Positions 47,791 through 58,414 of a stretch of DNA of 64,000 bases are shown piece by piece. This DNA is from Sinonovacula constricta (lineage: Eukaryota; Mollusca; Bivalvia; Cardiida; Solecurtidae), in assembly GCA_007844125.1 (NCBI GenBank), contig CM017556.1, positions 84,358,364-84,422,363 on the forward strand. The letters are read 5' to 3'. Below the pieces are notes generated by a model, which was not told the DNA's origin, ran no database searches, and saw only the letters and a program-made list of their open reading frames with translations. The position numbers and the translations under genes are program-made. The first letter of the stretch is position 1. Each line of letters starts with the position of its first letter.

Positions 47791-48074
47791 GTCGGAGTTT
47801 CAGACAGTATTTCTTGTAAAGATGAAATAAAAAGAAAGAAGACTATTCTTCTATTAACCAAGGGAATACTAATGAACGCAAAAATTCCTCCTGGAAATAA
47901 ACAAAAACCTTAACACAATGTACGTCTTTGACATAAAGTAATGTAATAGCAAGCAAGATGGCTACACCGCAGCCAGGGTTTTGATATGAGTGGGCTTCGG
48001 TTTAAACCAGGGGCTTTACGTGCATTAGTCGACGCTCTATTTACTGCGTTTCTAGAGCAGATCATTTTTATTCC

Positions 48075-48215
48075 GCTTTTTTTGTAATACTATGCAGCGA
48101 CACAATTATAATCATTTAAAAACACTTGTGTATCTCAGGTCAGCTGGAAGACATCCTCGCATGAAGGTTCCCGACCGGGCCTCGAACCCTCGCTGTTGGA
48201 CCGGGGAATTTATAT
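48075..48215 (-). mobile_element. SINE family C fragment
   Basis: On the minus strand, CAGCGAGGGTTCGAGGCCCG is followed by ATGCGAGGATGTCTTCCAGC, then a diverged tail ending GTGTCGCTGCATAG. Confidence 0.6.
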
Positions 48216-48793
48216 ACATTATTTATTAAATTTAATATATAAGTAAGTTTTGTACGTTTCTCGCGCCAATCTTGAGAGTGGTTCCCTTTAAGTTAGACGC
48301 TACTAAATAAGTTTGTTCTATATTCTATAGTGAATCGCGAAAAGTTTGAGACAAATTGCACCACGACCAAATTATGATGGACCCTCATAACCATATATAG
48401 GTGAAACGAGCTATTTATTGTATTGCTATTTATTGTGTATCAGAAAACCCCAGAAATAAAGCAACTTTTGCAACTTATAAAGGTTCAGCTTCATAGACTG
48501 CGCATATCGCCGAATTTCCAGTCGGTAACCGCCAAATTTCAATGAAATATGTACTTCCTGTAAAAGTGGATCAGTCCATTATTGTGCATAGGGGCTAAGG
48601 ACTTTTGCTTTCTTTTAATTCTTTATAGTTTCAGCTTCCTTTTGACTCCAAAAGATTAAGATTATCTTCAAAATAGAAAATTTAATGACAAAACATAGCA
48701 ACAGACTGTTACTAAAGAGAAAAAGTCCCATGCCACACATTCTACTTCCGATCGGTATTTAGTGTAACCACCCCTTTATGGGATGCACTTTTA

Positions 48794-49251
48794 CACTCGG
48801 AACTCCTCGGGTAATTCCGTCCTCTACGTAATCACCTCGGAAATAATGCTGTCGCCGCCATATTGACGAACTACTTCCAAAATGGCAATCGTACCTGCTC
48901 GGCGATCTCCGGCAAGCTTCGAATATAGACATCACCGAAGCGTGATCCGAGTGCATGCAGGGTAATAACTGGTATATTACACTTTTACCAAATCCTGATG
49001 GTAATATACCTACAGTATCAACTAAGTTAAAAATATTCTTCAACGAAGAAATCTGCTCTTCTTTCAAGGAGTATTGAATTTCGATTATATCTAAAGCGTA
49101 CTGCATGCACTTTGAAAAGTCAGCCATCTTTGTTTACATAATGCAATGAGAAGTTATTCGCCGGGGCAAATCACCAACTGGTGTATTCATACAATTACAT
49201 ACGAGGCATTATCTCCGAAGCTTGCCGGAGATCGCCGAGTAGGTACGATTG
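48794..49251 (-). mobile_element. H element C2 (458 bp) with helicase fragment and two ends
   Basis: Mirror-image relative of C1: CACTCGGAACTCCTCGGG at 48794, an inner terminus CAATCGTACCTGCTCGG at 48886, and the opposite end GAGTAGGTACGATTG at 49251. Flanks GCACTTTTA and ACATTTTTA match at 7 of 9 positions. The helicase fragment is on the minus strand. Confidence 0.85.
48960..49127 (-). pseudogene. RecQ-like helicase N-terminal fragment (open frame)
   Basis: Begins MADFSKCMQYALDIIE, continues with KEEQISSLKNIFNLVDTV and reaches ILPSGFGKSVIYQLLP, an intact motif I (Walker A GFGKS). Unlike the copy at 39.9 kb it has no frameshift. The frame runs on to 48759 through terminal element sequence, giving 122 codons, so a short fusion peptide with a motif 0/I region could in principle be translated. 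Motifs II to VI are absent, so no helicase activity is expected. Confidence 0.65.
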
Positions 49252-50425
49252 ACATTTTTAAAGAGAAGATAGTCCAGCAGGCAGTAACAGGAAATTGCAG
49301 CTGTTCAGTGAGACCTTTTTGAGAGAAAAGAACCGAGTATTTCACTTTTAACTGGGTACCTTGCAACAAAATAAAGTGTAGCTTTCTATCAAACAACAAA
49401 AAAAGCAGACATTTATAAGAATTGGTAGTTGTTTTGATAGGTCTTGTCGAACAAAAGAAACCGAGAATGCCGATTTTAACAATGCAGCTTGCAATTACTA
49501 ATGTAGCAGACAAGAAGGAGGAAAGCAAAATAGCAGTCCAGCTCACATCAGAGTTACGGTTCGTTAATATTATTTATGTAATGAATCGATATTGTAAGAG
49601 AGTGTCTAGTTACTAGAATATTCATCTGCTTGTTTAAAGCGCATGCCTTCTGCGGCGCCTTGAGTGTCTCACATCCGTGTTCGCTTTTTGTTTACCTTTT
49701 TTCTTGGCTTGAGAAGTCAACGTAGTTAAGTGGAACGGTGATACTAGTACTTACAATTTCTTGACTTGGGCAGTCAACGCAGTTAAGTGGAACGGTGTAA
49801 CCATAAAAATGCCTGAGCTGTAGTATCCATAACAATGAGAAAAACAATTGGTTTGAATGGTTAAAATGTTGTGAACCAGTGTTGGTCCGCTTGAATCTAG
49901 CAGTTTCGATCTCCACAGTGGAGCTTGTGTAAATACACTTTATAGTTTTATCTAAAATGTTCAATTTACAAAATAAAATTGAAAAACTTTAATCTTTACG
50001 GGTTTGTTTTCAAAACACAAAACATTAAAATCTTGAAGCACATAAACTTAGACACAGTTACAGGACATATTTATTAACACAGGTTTTTGAATTTACCATT
50101 CGAGTATAATCCCAGATCCGAACTATATAGCAGTTGTATTAGAGTGACGCCCGTCATTTAGCTTGTCCGTCTGTCTAAAGATGAAGTCTTGTCCGCGCTA
50201 TTGGTCGCATCCGGTTAATTGGGTTTGATGAAACTTTTTCGATGAGCTATTTATCTAGCCGGTTACACATATCTTTAGCAAGCCATGGAGGCTTTACTTT
50301 ACACGATTTATGGCCCTTTAGTTAATTAATGATTTAAGTGACTTTGGCAAAGAAGTATCTGGGGGGTGTATATCTGTGGGTATATTTTTTATCAGATGAT
50401 TGCTCTTGTTGTCCATTCAATACAC
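49252..50425. other. No supported gene; two-copy repeat at 49700-49800
   Basis: CTTGAGAAGTCAACGTAGTTAAGTGGAACGGTG-like units occur twice (49709-49740 and 49763-49796). Nothing else is recognised. Confidence 0.5.
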
Positions 50426-50434
50426 CCGTTACAT

Positions 50435-50827
50435 CAATCGGAACACCTCGGATAATTCACGAATTATCTTTCGGATGTATGTAGGTAGTCGGATCACCTC
50501 GGCCATTTCCCTAAATGGGGCTTATTTTGAGACAGACGTCAAAACAAAGATGGCAGCTCGGGTGTCAGCTCTTTACAGTACCATGCCAGTAAAACCTTAA
50601 TTTGTGGCGGCTTCAAATTTAAATCATCCGATTTTAATTTACCCAGCGCAGCAGACACGCAGCTGTCAAACGATGGTAATGCTTATGTTTTGTGCGAACT
50701 ACATATGCATATTCTTGTTCCGACTTCCGGCGAACAAAATGATCGTGATTTCAGCAAGTATTATTGCACCAGATACATCCGAGGGATGATTGTCCCGCGG
50801 ACGTAATTACCCGAGGAGTTCCGATTG
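50435..50827 (+). mobile_element. H element A2 (393 bp), 9-bp target duplication
   Basis: Ends CAATCGGAACACCTCGG and CCCGAGGAGTTCCGATTG, flanked by CCGTTACAT (50426-50434) and CCATTACAT (50828-50836). It aligns end to end with A1. An AAAGATGGCAGC motif at about 50547 and a helicase-derived minus-strand segment near 50590-50640 are shared with the family. Confidence 0.88.
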
Positions 50828-51224
50828 CCATTACATATTTTGTTATAGAACACTTTTGTAATACAGCTTTTTAGCTGATGAAGTCATCGTTGCTATCATA
50901 ATGCAGATCGTCTCATACCACTATTTCATATAGTACTGTTGTTTAAAGTTCGTATAATCGTATATTGGCGACTAAAATCATGTGATAAAAATAATCTGAC
51001 ACTCGTTGTCGTTTAATACAAACACTTATAAAACACGTCCTGGGAAAGAATGAAAGTACGCTCACCGTTTACTTTTCCCGAACTCGTTTGATAAATGTTT
51101 GTATTAAGTGTCACATCCTCTATACCGTCGAAACTGGTTCTTGTTTTCTCTGTTTTTAATACTACAGCTCTCAAGGCATAGAACTGGTAATGAAATTGGC
51201 GCAACACTATGTTTTTCTCCTACC

Positions 51225-51440
51225 GATAAATCCCGGCCGGGTCAAACCAAATACTTTAAAGTTGGTAGTAGTGGCTTTCCTCCTAACGCTCGGGGCTAAG
51301 GGAACAGCATTACGCCTGACTCGTCGGTGTCAGTATAATGGACCGGCCGGGTTCAGTCCCTGGGCACCTTATAAGTGCCCTTGTGCTGTAATGATAGAAA
51401 TGTCGCTGCACAGTATCAGCAAAAATGCTGGCTAATCTAA
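51225..51440 (+). mobile_element. SINE family B, head-truncated
   Basis: Starts within the post-tRNA region (CCCGGCCGGGTCAAACCAAA) and runs to AAAAATGCTGGC, including the hairpin GGGCACCTTATAAGTGCCC. Confidence 0.85.
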
Positions 51441-51849
51441 TCCTTCTACCGTTCAAGTTTATTCCTTTAATGTTAGTAACCGGATAGCATTTGTTACATT
51501 TCAAACAGCGTCTTCAGGTAAGGGATGTTATTTATAAGAAGTGGAAGATTTCGAATTGTCATTAATTTATTATTATAAAATAAATAAAAATTAAGGAGAC
51601 TCATTTAAATAATATTATAATTATTATAAAGTCAGGAACAACAATTTTATACCCGTACGTATTAGGATGCATAGTAAAATGCCACATTGGCAAAAACAAA
51701 AGAATCTACGAAGACAACTTATTAGCACGTAATTCCGTATGACTATGTATCTATTAATTTCAATCAATTTATCATATATGCATAGCAACGCATGTTTTTA
51801 TATTTTCCAAACGATTTCGAGTGCAGTATAATATTATATGGTATCGAAG

Positions 51850-52465
51850 CGAACATTTTTAGATATTATATACATAGTAAGATAGTAAATAGGCAAATAG
51901 GAGAAATTATATATGCGAGTAACATTTAATATATTATAATATACACATCGAAGACATTAAGTATGCCAACTACATATCATATAATATTGAATACACATTA
52001 TAGAGATAATTGACAGAGGGCCTATATAATGTTTACATGTAGACACATCAAAGATAGTTAATATGTCATCCGAAAAATTATATAACATTGTATTCACATA
52101 GGAAAAAATTAATATGACATCCACATATGATATAATTGTGTGTACACACCAAAAATATTAAATATGACATCCACATATTATATGTTATTATAAAGTAGTA
52201 GAAATATTAAATATAAAATCCACATATTATATAATAGTATGTACACATCAGAAATATGATATATAACATCCACATACAATGTATTATATATTATTATGCA
52301 TACATCAGCGTTATTAGATATATAACTCATATACGAGTTTACGAAGCAAGTGCGGTTCACATATAATACGTGTGCACATCAGAGATATTCAATGTCCCAC
52401 AAAGGTGTAAAATGACCGCAAATCGGAAATTCTCATATAATATTCAAAATTCAGATATTAAATAT
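51850..52465 (+). repeat. AT-rich degenerate tandem repeat upstream of neurotrophin gene 1
   Basis: Loosely repeated blocks of AAATATGACATCCACATA and GTACACATCAGAAATAT with a period of roughly 55-65 bp. No coding frame. Confidence 0.6.
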
Positions 52466-52493
52466 CCATCTTGTCTGATATAAATAGGTAAAC

Positions 52494-52680
52494 AGATGAA
52501 AAAGACACTCCGTGTGGTTCAATTAGCGGGTTTTCCCATAAAACCTTGAGAAGCGGTCTGGATGCTGCTATATAAGGGACTGTCAGCGTCTCGTCTGCCA
52601 GATACTTCTCATGTCAGATCAGCCACAGCAACATAGCACTCTGCAAGACTGTAAAATTGTCTGAAATTGAAGTTTTGTTG
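52494..52680 (+). promoter_or_regulatory. Core promoter and 5' UTR of neurotrophin gene 1
   Basis: TATATAAG at 52569-52576, 138 bp before the start codon. Sequence on both sides aligns with the region upstream of gene 2 (ACCTTGAGAA, GATGCTGCTATATAAG, GACTGTCAGCGTCTCGTCTG). A homeodomain-like CAATTAGCGG lies at 52518-52527, where gene 2 has TAATTAGCAG. The conservation exceeds that of the surrounding intergenic DNA, which supports function. Confidence 0.75.
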
Positions 52681-53241
52681 ATGGAACAACGTCGTCACGA
52701 TAAACAATGCATTGCAGAAAAATTTTACAGGTTAGTGTCTTGTCGGGTTTTATTTATTACAACTAGACAAAGCTGCTTACATAAATGTGTATGTGGTTGT
52801 TCAAGAACACATTTTTAAACAGGGTTAAGCGAATGTGTTTAAATGTGTACTTTAACAAACACATACACATTTATGTAAGCAGCTTTGTTTTATTTTCATG
52901 ATTAATTCGACACATTATTTAAAACCAGTCTAACCTTTTAATTTTCTCAGATAAAGTATGCGCTTTTTGAATAATGCGAATAATGCACATAGTATATACC
53001 GGGTTGTTTGATAACATTAATAAGAAAGACATTATAAGTTTCAATTTCTGTATTTCCGATTATAAACTTTTCACAATATGATTTTGACTGATTTTGTTTT
53101 GTTTGATTCAATGTCACGATGACAAGAACAAAGCGTACATTAATTTGTGTATTTTTCAAAGTAATAAAACTTGAGATAACCTGATTTTAATGGTTTAATA
53201 TTTAAAATTGCAGCTCAACACATTGCTGCAGACGATCATGA
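52681..53241 (+). promoter_or_regulatory. Overlapping upstream ORF in neurotrophin gene 1 mRNA
   Basis: An ATG at 52681-52683, 26 bases before the main start and in another frame, reads through the splice junction and stops at TGA 53239-53241: 25 codons overlapping the main frame. Gene 2 reads TTTATTGGAAC at the same place and lacks it. The main ATG has A at -3; the upstream one has T at -3 but G at +4. Confidence 0.55.
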
Positions 53242-53933
53242 TTCTGGCATCCGGGGCCTTTGCCATGTCGATTACGACGCCGGGAACTACGGTTAGAAAC
53301 AACGACAAAGACGCCGCGGCGGCTACTGTAGAGAAACACAGCGGACATAATATAAGGACAGAAACATCTGACGTTGCATTCGTTGGCGATATCCCAATCG
53401 TCTTTCAAAGTCCCGGTGCAAATGAACAAGAAATAGCTGATCGCATTGTGCAGTCGTTCCTTGGTGGTGCTCATCGCAAAACTAGAAAAGAAATGGACAA
53501 AGAAAAGTCCTCAAAAAAGGAGCACACTGGCGACCATAATACACAAGGTCAGAACGGAAACAAACGCCGTCGCCGGCGTCACCGTGGAATTAAACGACGG
53601 TCTTGCCGTTCGGTGTCTCGGTATGTAAAGCGACATGAGGCCGAAGACATGTGGGGCAACATCGTCAACATCCATCCGCACATAAATATTGGAGAACTTC
53701 AAATTGACCAAATGTTTTATGAATCCTACTGTAATAAAGAACAATGCAAGTGCTCCGGTATCGACGAATCTTTGTACACGTCGGCCTGCGAAACGGATTA
53801 TAGTTTTACGTACGCTCGCGTCGTGAAGAACGGAGAACTTGGCTGGACTCACGTCAAAGTACGATCAGGCTGTAGTTGTGTGATACGGGAGAAAGATCAC
53901 GGAGGGCGGATGCATATAACAGACATTTTATGA
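52707..53933 (+). CDS. Neurotrophin-like secreted factor precursor, copy 1 (2 exons)
   Basis: Coding exon 1 is 52707-52730 (8 codons, phase 0, donor CAG|GTTAGT) and exon 2 is 53214-53933, after acceptor AAATTGCAG. The 247-residue product opens with a signal peptide (1 to about 25, hydrophobic TLLQTIMILASGAFA). A polar pro-region follows, with a convertase-type basic stretch at 126-137 (RRRRRHRGIKRR), then a cystine-knot domain at 138-232. Domain landmarks of the NGF family are MFYESYC (C181), CSGID (C188), SAC (C200), a GWTHVKVRSGCSC segment (C228, C230) and an early C139: the six canonical half-cystines, plus an extra C186. The family forms secreted homodimers that signal through Trk/p75-type receptors; here that role is inferred. 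Gene 2 is its inverted paralog. The start was chosen because exon 1 completes the signal peptide and is conserved in both genes. Confidence 0.85.
52767..52888. mobile_element. 122-bp hairpin element in intron 1 of neurotrophin gene 1
   Basis: Arms 52767-52801 and 52854-52888 are 35 bp each with a single mismatch (ACAAAGCTGCTTACATAAAT / ATTTATGTAAGCAGCTTTGT). The intron of gene 2 is 144 bp shorter (339 versus 483 nt) and lacks it. It is probably a tiny MITE. Confidence 0.6.
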
Positions 53934-54540
53934 AATAATTCACCCCAAATGTAGTTAACAGTCCAAATAACTCATTATTAAATCTTTTTTGAAAGGTCCT
54001 CCGACTAATCAGCTCGTTGGAGGATGCAAAAAGACAAAGCTAGTGAGACTGACAAAAATAGTGCATTTGAAGAATACCTCCCGGCATAGGGCTTGAGCCC
54101 GAGTTTGCTCTGTTAGGCTTCCGGGCGGTCGACGGAGCCCAGAAGCCCAGAAGTTCACGCAAGCATAATCAGGTATATACCCAATATATTATACAATAAT
54201 TTCCAGTTCTGTTCCAAACGGCCCACGTGTGCAAGTTCGAGAAAAAAAAAACGTTATTGGCGTACGTGAATAATGAAGAAACTTGCTACCAGCTGTAAGT
54301 GATGGCATTGTGGTGACAATTCACAACAGTCGTTTCTGACAATAACGAAAATGTATTGAACATTTGTGAGACTTTGTGGAATTGTTAGTAATAACATAAT
54401 CACAATCATAATCATAACATATTACTATAATTATAATAATAAACAATGATCGTCTTAACCGTCCTCGTCACAGTTCTCGTAGTCGTTGTCGTCGTTGTCA
54501 TCATCGAATAAGCTCAAGATAATGCAAAGTTAAGTTGAGA
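53934..54540 (+). other. 3' region of neurotrophin gene 1, part of the duplication
   Basis: Possible polyadenylation signals are ATTAAA near 53975 and AATAAA near 54438. Blocks such as GCTCGTTGGAGGATGC, TTGAAGAATAC and GGGCTTGAGCC align with sequence beyond gene 2, so the duplicated unit extends at least to the GTC/GTT-rich stretch at 54480. Confidence 0.6.
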
Positions 54541-54887
54541 AGTTCATTATTTATATGATTTTACATTAACATATATTGATTGTTAATAAATATATACAGT
54601 TGTTCATTTATTGCTGAATGCCGGAATGCCGAGCTGATTTTTGTTATCACTTATTTATTAAGAGTTTAAAGGTATTTATTCTTTAAAATTGTATTAAAAC
54701 GCAAATAATTATGAAATGTTGTACTTGTTTGAATATATTGTGTCAAAACTTACTGATCTTTTTTATCCATTTTATCAGCACGCAATAGTGATTGTAGTAT
54801 TGCATATTGTATGCATAATATCTGTTATTGAGGCATATTATCACAATTATTAAAATATAATAGTTATTTAAACTTTCGTTATTTTTA

Positions 54888-55160
54888 CCGGCCGCAATAG
54901 CTCAAGTGGTAGAGCGTCGGCTTGCTGATCGAGAGGTCGTGGGCTTAAACCCCGGCCGGGTCAAACCAAAGACTTTAAAGTTGGTAGTAGTGGCTTCCCT
55001 CCTAACGCCCGGGGCTAAAGGGACAGCATTACGCCTGACTTGTTGGTGTCAGTATAATGAACCGGCCGGTTCAGTCCCTGGGCACCTCATAAGTGCCCCT
55101 GTGCTAAAATGATAGGAATGTTGTTGCACAGTATCGGTAAAAATACCGGCAAATCCCACC
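54888..55160 (+). mobile_element. SINE family B, full length
   Basis: ACCGGCCGCAATAGCTCAAG, B-box-like GGGCTTAAACCCC, then the shared core and the hairpin GGGCACCTCATAAGTGCCC. It lies in the spacer between the two neurotrophin genes. Confidence 0.85.
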
Positions 55161-55169
55161 CGATCCCTC

Positions 55170-55493
55170 AATCGTAAAACTTCGGGTATTTCCGTATGGT
55201 TCGTAAAATACACCTCGTACATAGCTCTAGAATACACCAAAGTGCGTCGCCTGAGTTATGAAACAGTGTCCGTTCGCGAGAAAGTAACAAATTATATATA
55301 TATCATTTAGTTGAGTATATCTTGCAATAACAACGATTTTTTTTATCAATACAATCTATATGATTTACGGAAAATTGAAAAGTCAACATTAAATACCCAG
55401 TATTAAAACTAAGACACACAAAGTAGATCCAAGATGGCGCCTTATTATGTCAGAGGTCTCTTGCATAGCATAAAGGCCGAGGTGATCAGATTG
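55170..55493 (+). mobile_element. H element D1 (324 bp), 9-bp target duplication
   Basis: Ends CAATCGTAAAACTTCGGGTA and GGCCGAGGTGATCAGATTG. CCGATCCCT is perfectly duplicated at 55161-55169 and 55494-55502. It is nearly identical, in inverted orientation, to D2 at 58.1 kb. CCAAGATGGCGCC (YY1-like) lies at about 55430. Confidence 0.9.
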
Positions 55494-55502
55494 CCGATCC
55501 CT

Positions 55503-57305
55503 TTCGTTATTTTCCTTTATCGTTCTTGCTCAATTCAACTTTGAGAATCGAAATGATTTTCTTAAATAAGCATTTATCGGATCCAATTAATACAAGTTTA
55601 AAACGAAGTTAGTTCAGCCCAAGCTGTATATGTAGTAAATTTTTATTTTAAGTAGTAAAAATAAAGTAAGGTCAATACTTACTTTATCTAAATAAATAAA
55701 TAATTAAATAAATAACTGAACATAAACATAAAATAGGACAGTTGTAACAAAAATAATTTCAATTAAAAAAAACAACAACACACACACACAAAGACTATTC
55801 TTACTTAAAGAAACAACAACAAAAAAATTATAACTCTCACAAAAAAGGTAAAAAAAATAAAATAGCAAACATAATCTTGATAAGTATTTTTGTATATATA
55901 TCGTGTTGTATAACAAATACTGCCGTAAAATTACGTATAGAAAGATAATGCTTAATGTCTAATTTAAAGTTTATATATTGCTAAAATTTTAAGTCCGTCT
56001 TCGGCAGACTGTAAAATGATATCGTGTAAGATTTAGCCTGTTTTTCCATAAAAAAGAGGCGCAATAACCATAAATGATAGCAATAATATACATATTATAG
56101 CTCATAATTGTAAAGGAGAGAGATAATTGTATGTTTCTCATTTACTTCTTACATGTTCTTGATAAAGGTAAATTATTTGATACTCTATTTAAACATGGTT
56201 AATGTATTTTACGTGAGGTGTGAGGGAAATCAGGTAGACATTATGATTTGGTGAGAAGTCTGTAAGAAGGTATTATCAATATTTCAACTGTCTTATCAGC
56301 AGAGGTATTAATTCACATTGCGCCAAAATATACATAAAGATATTGGATATTCAAGGACTTACTCTCGTTGTTAAGTCTTTCCGCACTTATCCTAAGATAA
56401 AACAGAAATATGTTGTCTTTTTGGGTAACAAGACGGATTAGCAATAATGGTTGAAATTTTGTTCTTCTGGAAACGATAATTGACCTAAAATGATACAATT
56501 TATAAAAAAAATGATAGTTTAACAAAATACATAATACATGTTCAAAATCATCGTGTAATAAGTACAATTTTGTCCTTTGACCATTGACAGCATGATGCTA
56601 TATGGTCAGGACTGGTATTGATAATATCTTGTCATTTTAATAAAGAACACAAGAAAGGCCATTAAACCCCTTATTTCTGTTGTGGTTCTAATAATCCACA
56701 TTCCGGGTAAAACCAGAACGCATGTATTAACTGTCTGAAGCAATGCTCTTCTCAAGGAGTAACTAGCAGTTGGGGTCAAGGATGTGTTCTGAACCCGGGA
56801 CACTCAGAAGCTGGAGGCCACGGACGCTATTAAAATCGATTTTCCACTGAATAACGCCTTAAACTAGCTTTTGACTTAAATCACGTATATGCTATGTCCC
56901 AGCAAGCGCTGCTACGCCCCAGCACGCGCATGCTAGGCCAAAGCACCCGCGTGCTTATATTCACTGAAAACCTTATTGACTTTGGCATCGGTTCAATGGT
57001 CATAAATATTATTTTTCCCATTTCATATAACATTCTGCATGCAAACTGAAGAGTCTTTAATTGCATTTTTACATTATTATTATTTTATTATTTTTATTAT
57101 TATTATTACTATGAACTTTAGGATTACCATCAACGCAAATCCATTTTAATTTTATTCCCCAAAAGCAAACATTAGCAATCATCAAAAGATTGTGTTGTCC
57201 TACGTTTGGGAGATTCAAAATCGATTTTCAACTACTTTTAAACTACCAGCAATATAGTATATATCCGAAGTGCGCATGCGCTCATATACGTCATGAGTAT
57301 ATATC
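55503..57305. other. Spacer between neurotrophin genes, no gene seen
   Basis: AT-rich. Frames at 55704-55916, 56313-56567 and 56606-56803 lack support. Short CACGCGCATGCTAGGCC / CACCCGCGTGCTTATATT pairs at 56916-56960 are the only structure noted. Confidence 0.5.
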
Positions 57306-57429
57306 ATTAACGGTGGTTTTCGATAGTTTGAGCTATATATTTTTCTTAAAGGCAACCAAATAAATTATTATTGACCGAAAAGATCCGGCGAAATGTTGTT
57401 TATTGGTGCCTTAAATCTATATGAAAAGT

Positions 57430-57953
57430 ATTGTCCGTTAGAGTATTGTCCGTTAGAGTATTGTCCGTTAGAATTAACTTGAGACTTTTATATATATGCC
57501 GCTTAGTTCGGCTATCTATTATAGAAACATGCATCGGTTTCTACTTTCGGATTCAAGTGCAAACGGCTTTAATACGCAATAACACTGGCGCGCATAATAA
57601 CGAAGTGTATTTGGCCTATTGGTCACGACGCTCAACTGTCAAGCAGCGGGTTGTGGGTTCGAAGAACTAACGTGTTAGAATATTTTTATGTTATTTCTAT
57701 GATTAGCGCGGGAATATGAAAGCATTCGGCACGTTTGTCACCATTTCCACTTTTAAGTAATTGGAAACGCAATTCGAACCAGGGAACTGCATTCCTTGTA
57801 GAATGGAGCTTTTACCGCTGTGCCAACTAGTGCTTTCATCAAATAATTATTTATAATCTCTAAATGATTCACGGAAGTTACCGAATTCTTACGAAATTGT
57901 TCCGCTTTTATACGGAAAGTGACGAGTCTCAAGTTAATTCTAACGGACAATAA
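57430..57953. mobile_element. TIR element with triplicated left end, nested in M1
   Basis: TATTGTCCGTTAGAATTAAC plus TTGAGACTTT at the left is matched by AGTCTCAAGTTAATTCTAAC plus GGACAATA at the right. The first 16 bp (GTATTGTCCGTTAGAG) occur twice more, in tandem, at the left edge. The interior has a tRNA-like stretch (GGTTGTGGGTTCGAAG at 57647-57662). Confidence 0.7.
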
Positions 57954-58089
57954 AACATAATACCCCATTGCCCATTGGTCATTACAAAAACGTCATTTCT
58001 ATCCTAGCCACGCTGCAAAGTTACAACTTTTTAAACTAAGAGAACCACGTGTTTAATAACATTTGAGGCCCCGTTACATGATCAACTTG

Positions 58090-58414
58090 CAATCTGATCA
58101 CCTCGGCCTTTATGCTATGCAAGAGACCTCTGACATAATAAGGCGCCATCTTGGATCTACTTTGTGTGTCTTAGTTTTAATACTGGGTATTTAATGTTGA
58201 CTTTTCAATTTTCCGTAAATCATATAGATTGTATTGATAAAAAAAATCGTTGTTATTGCAAGATATACTCAACTAAATGATATATATACAATTTGTTACT
58301 TTCTCGCGAACGGACACTGTTTCATAACTCAGGCGACGCACTTTGGTGTATTCTAGAGCTATGTACGAGGTGTATTTTACGAACCATACGGAAATACCCG
58401 AAGTTTTACGATTG
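58090..58414 (-). mobile_element. H element D2 (325 bp), 10-bp target duplication
   Basis: GATCAACTTG flanks the element at 58080-58089 and 58415-58424, and the flanking sequence is M1. It is an inverted near-identical copy of D1, but with a different target site, so the two are independent insertions and not part of the neurotrophin duplication. Confidence 0.9.

Noticed and set aside
53208..53213. TTG at 53208 as start of the neurotrophin frame
   Set aside because: TTGCAG is the 3' splice acceptor; the ATG in exon 1 gives an in-frame signal peptide and is conserved in both genes.
53511..53852. Antisense ORFs inside the neurotrophin exons (also 60055-60396, 60433-60705)
   Set aside because: Shadows of the real frame; they appear in both copies only because exon 2 is nearly identical.
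55170..58414. D1/D2 inverted pair as part of the neurotrophin palindrome
   Set aside because: Their target duplications and flanks differ, so they are separate insertions.
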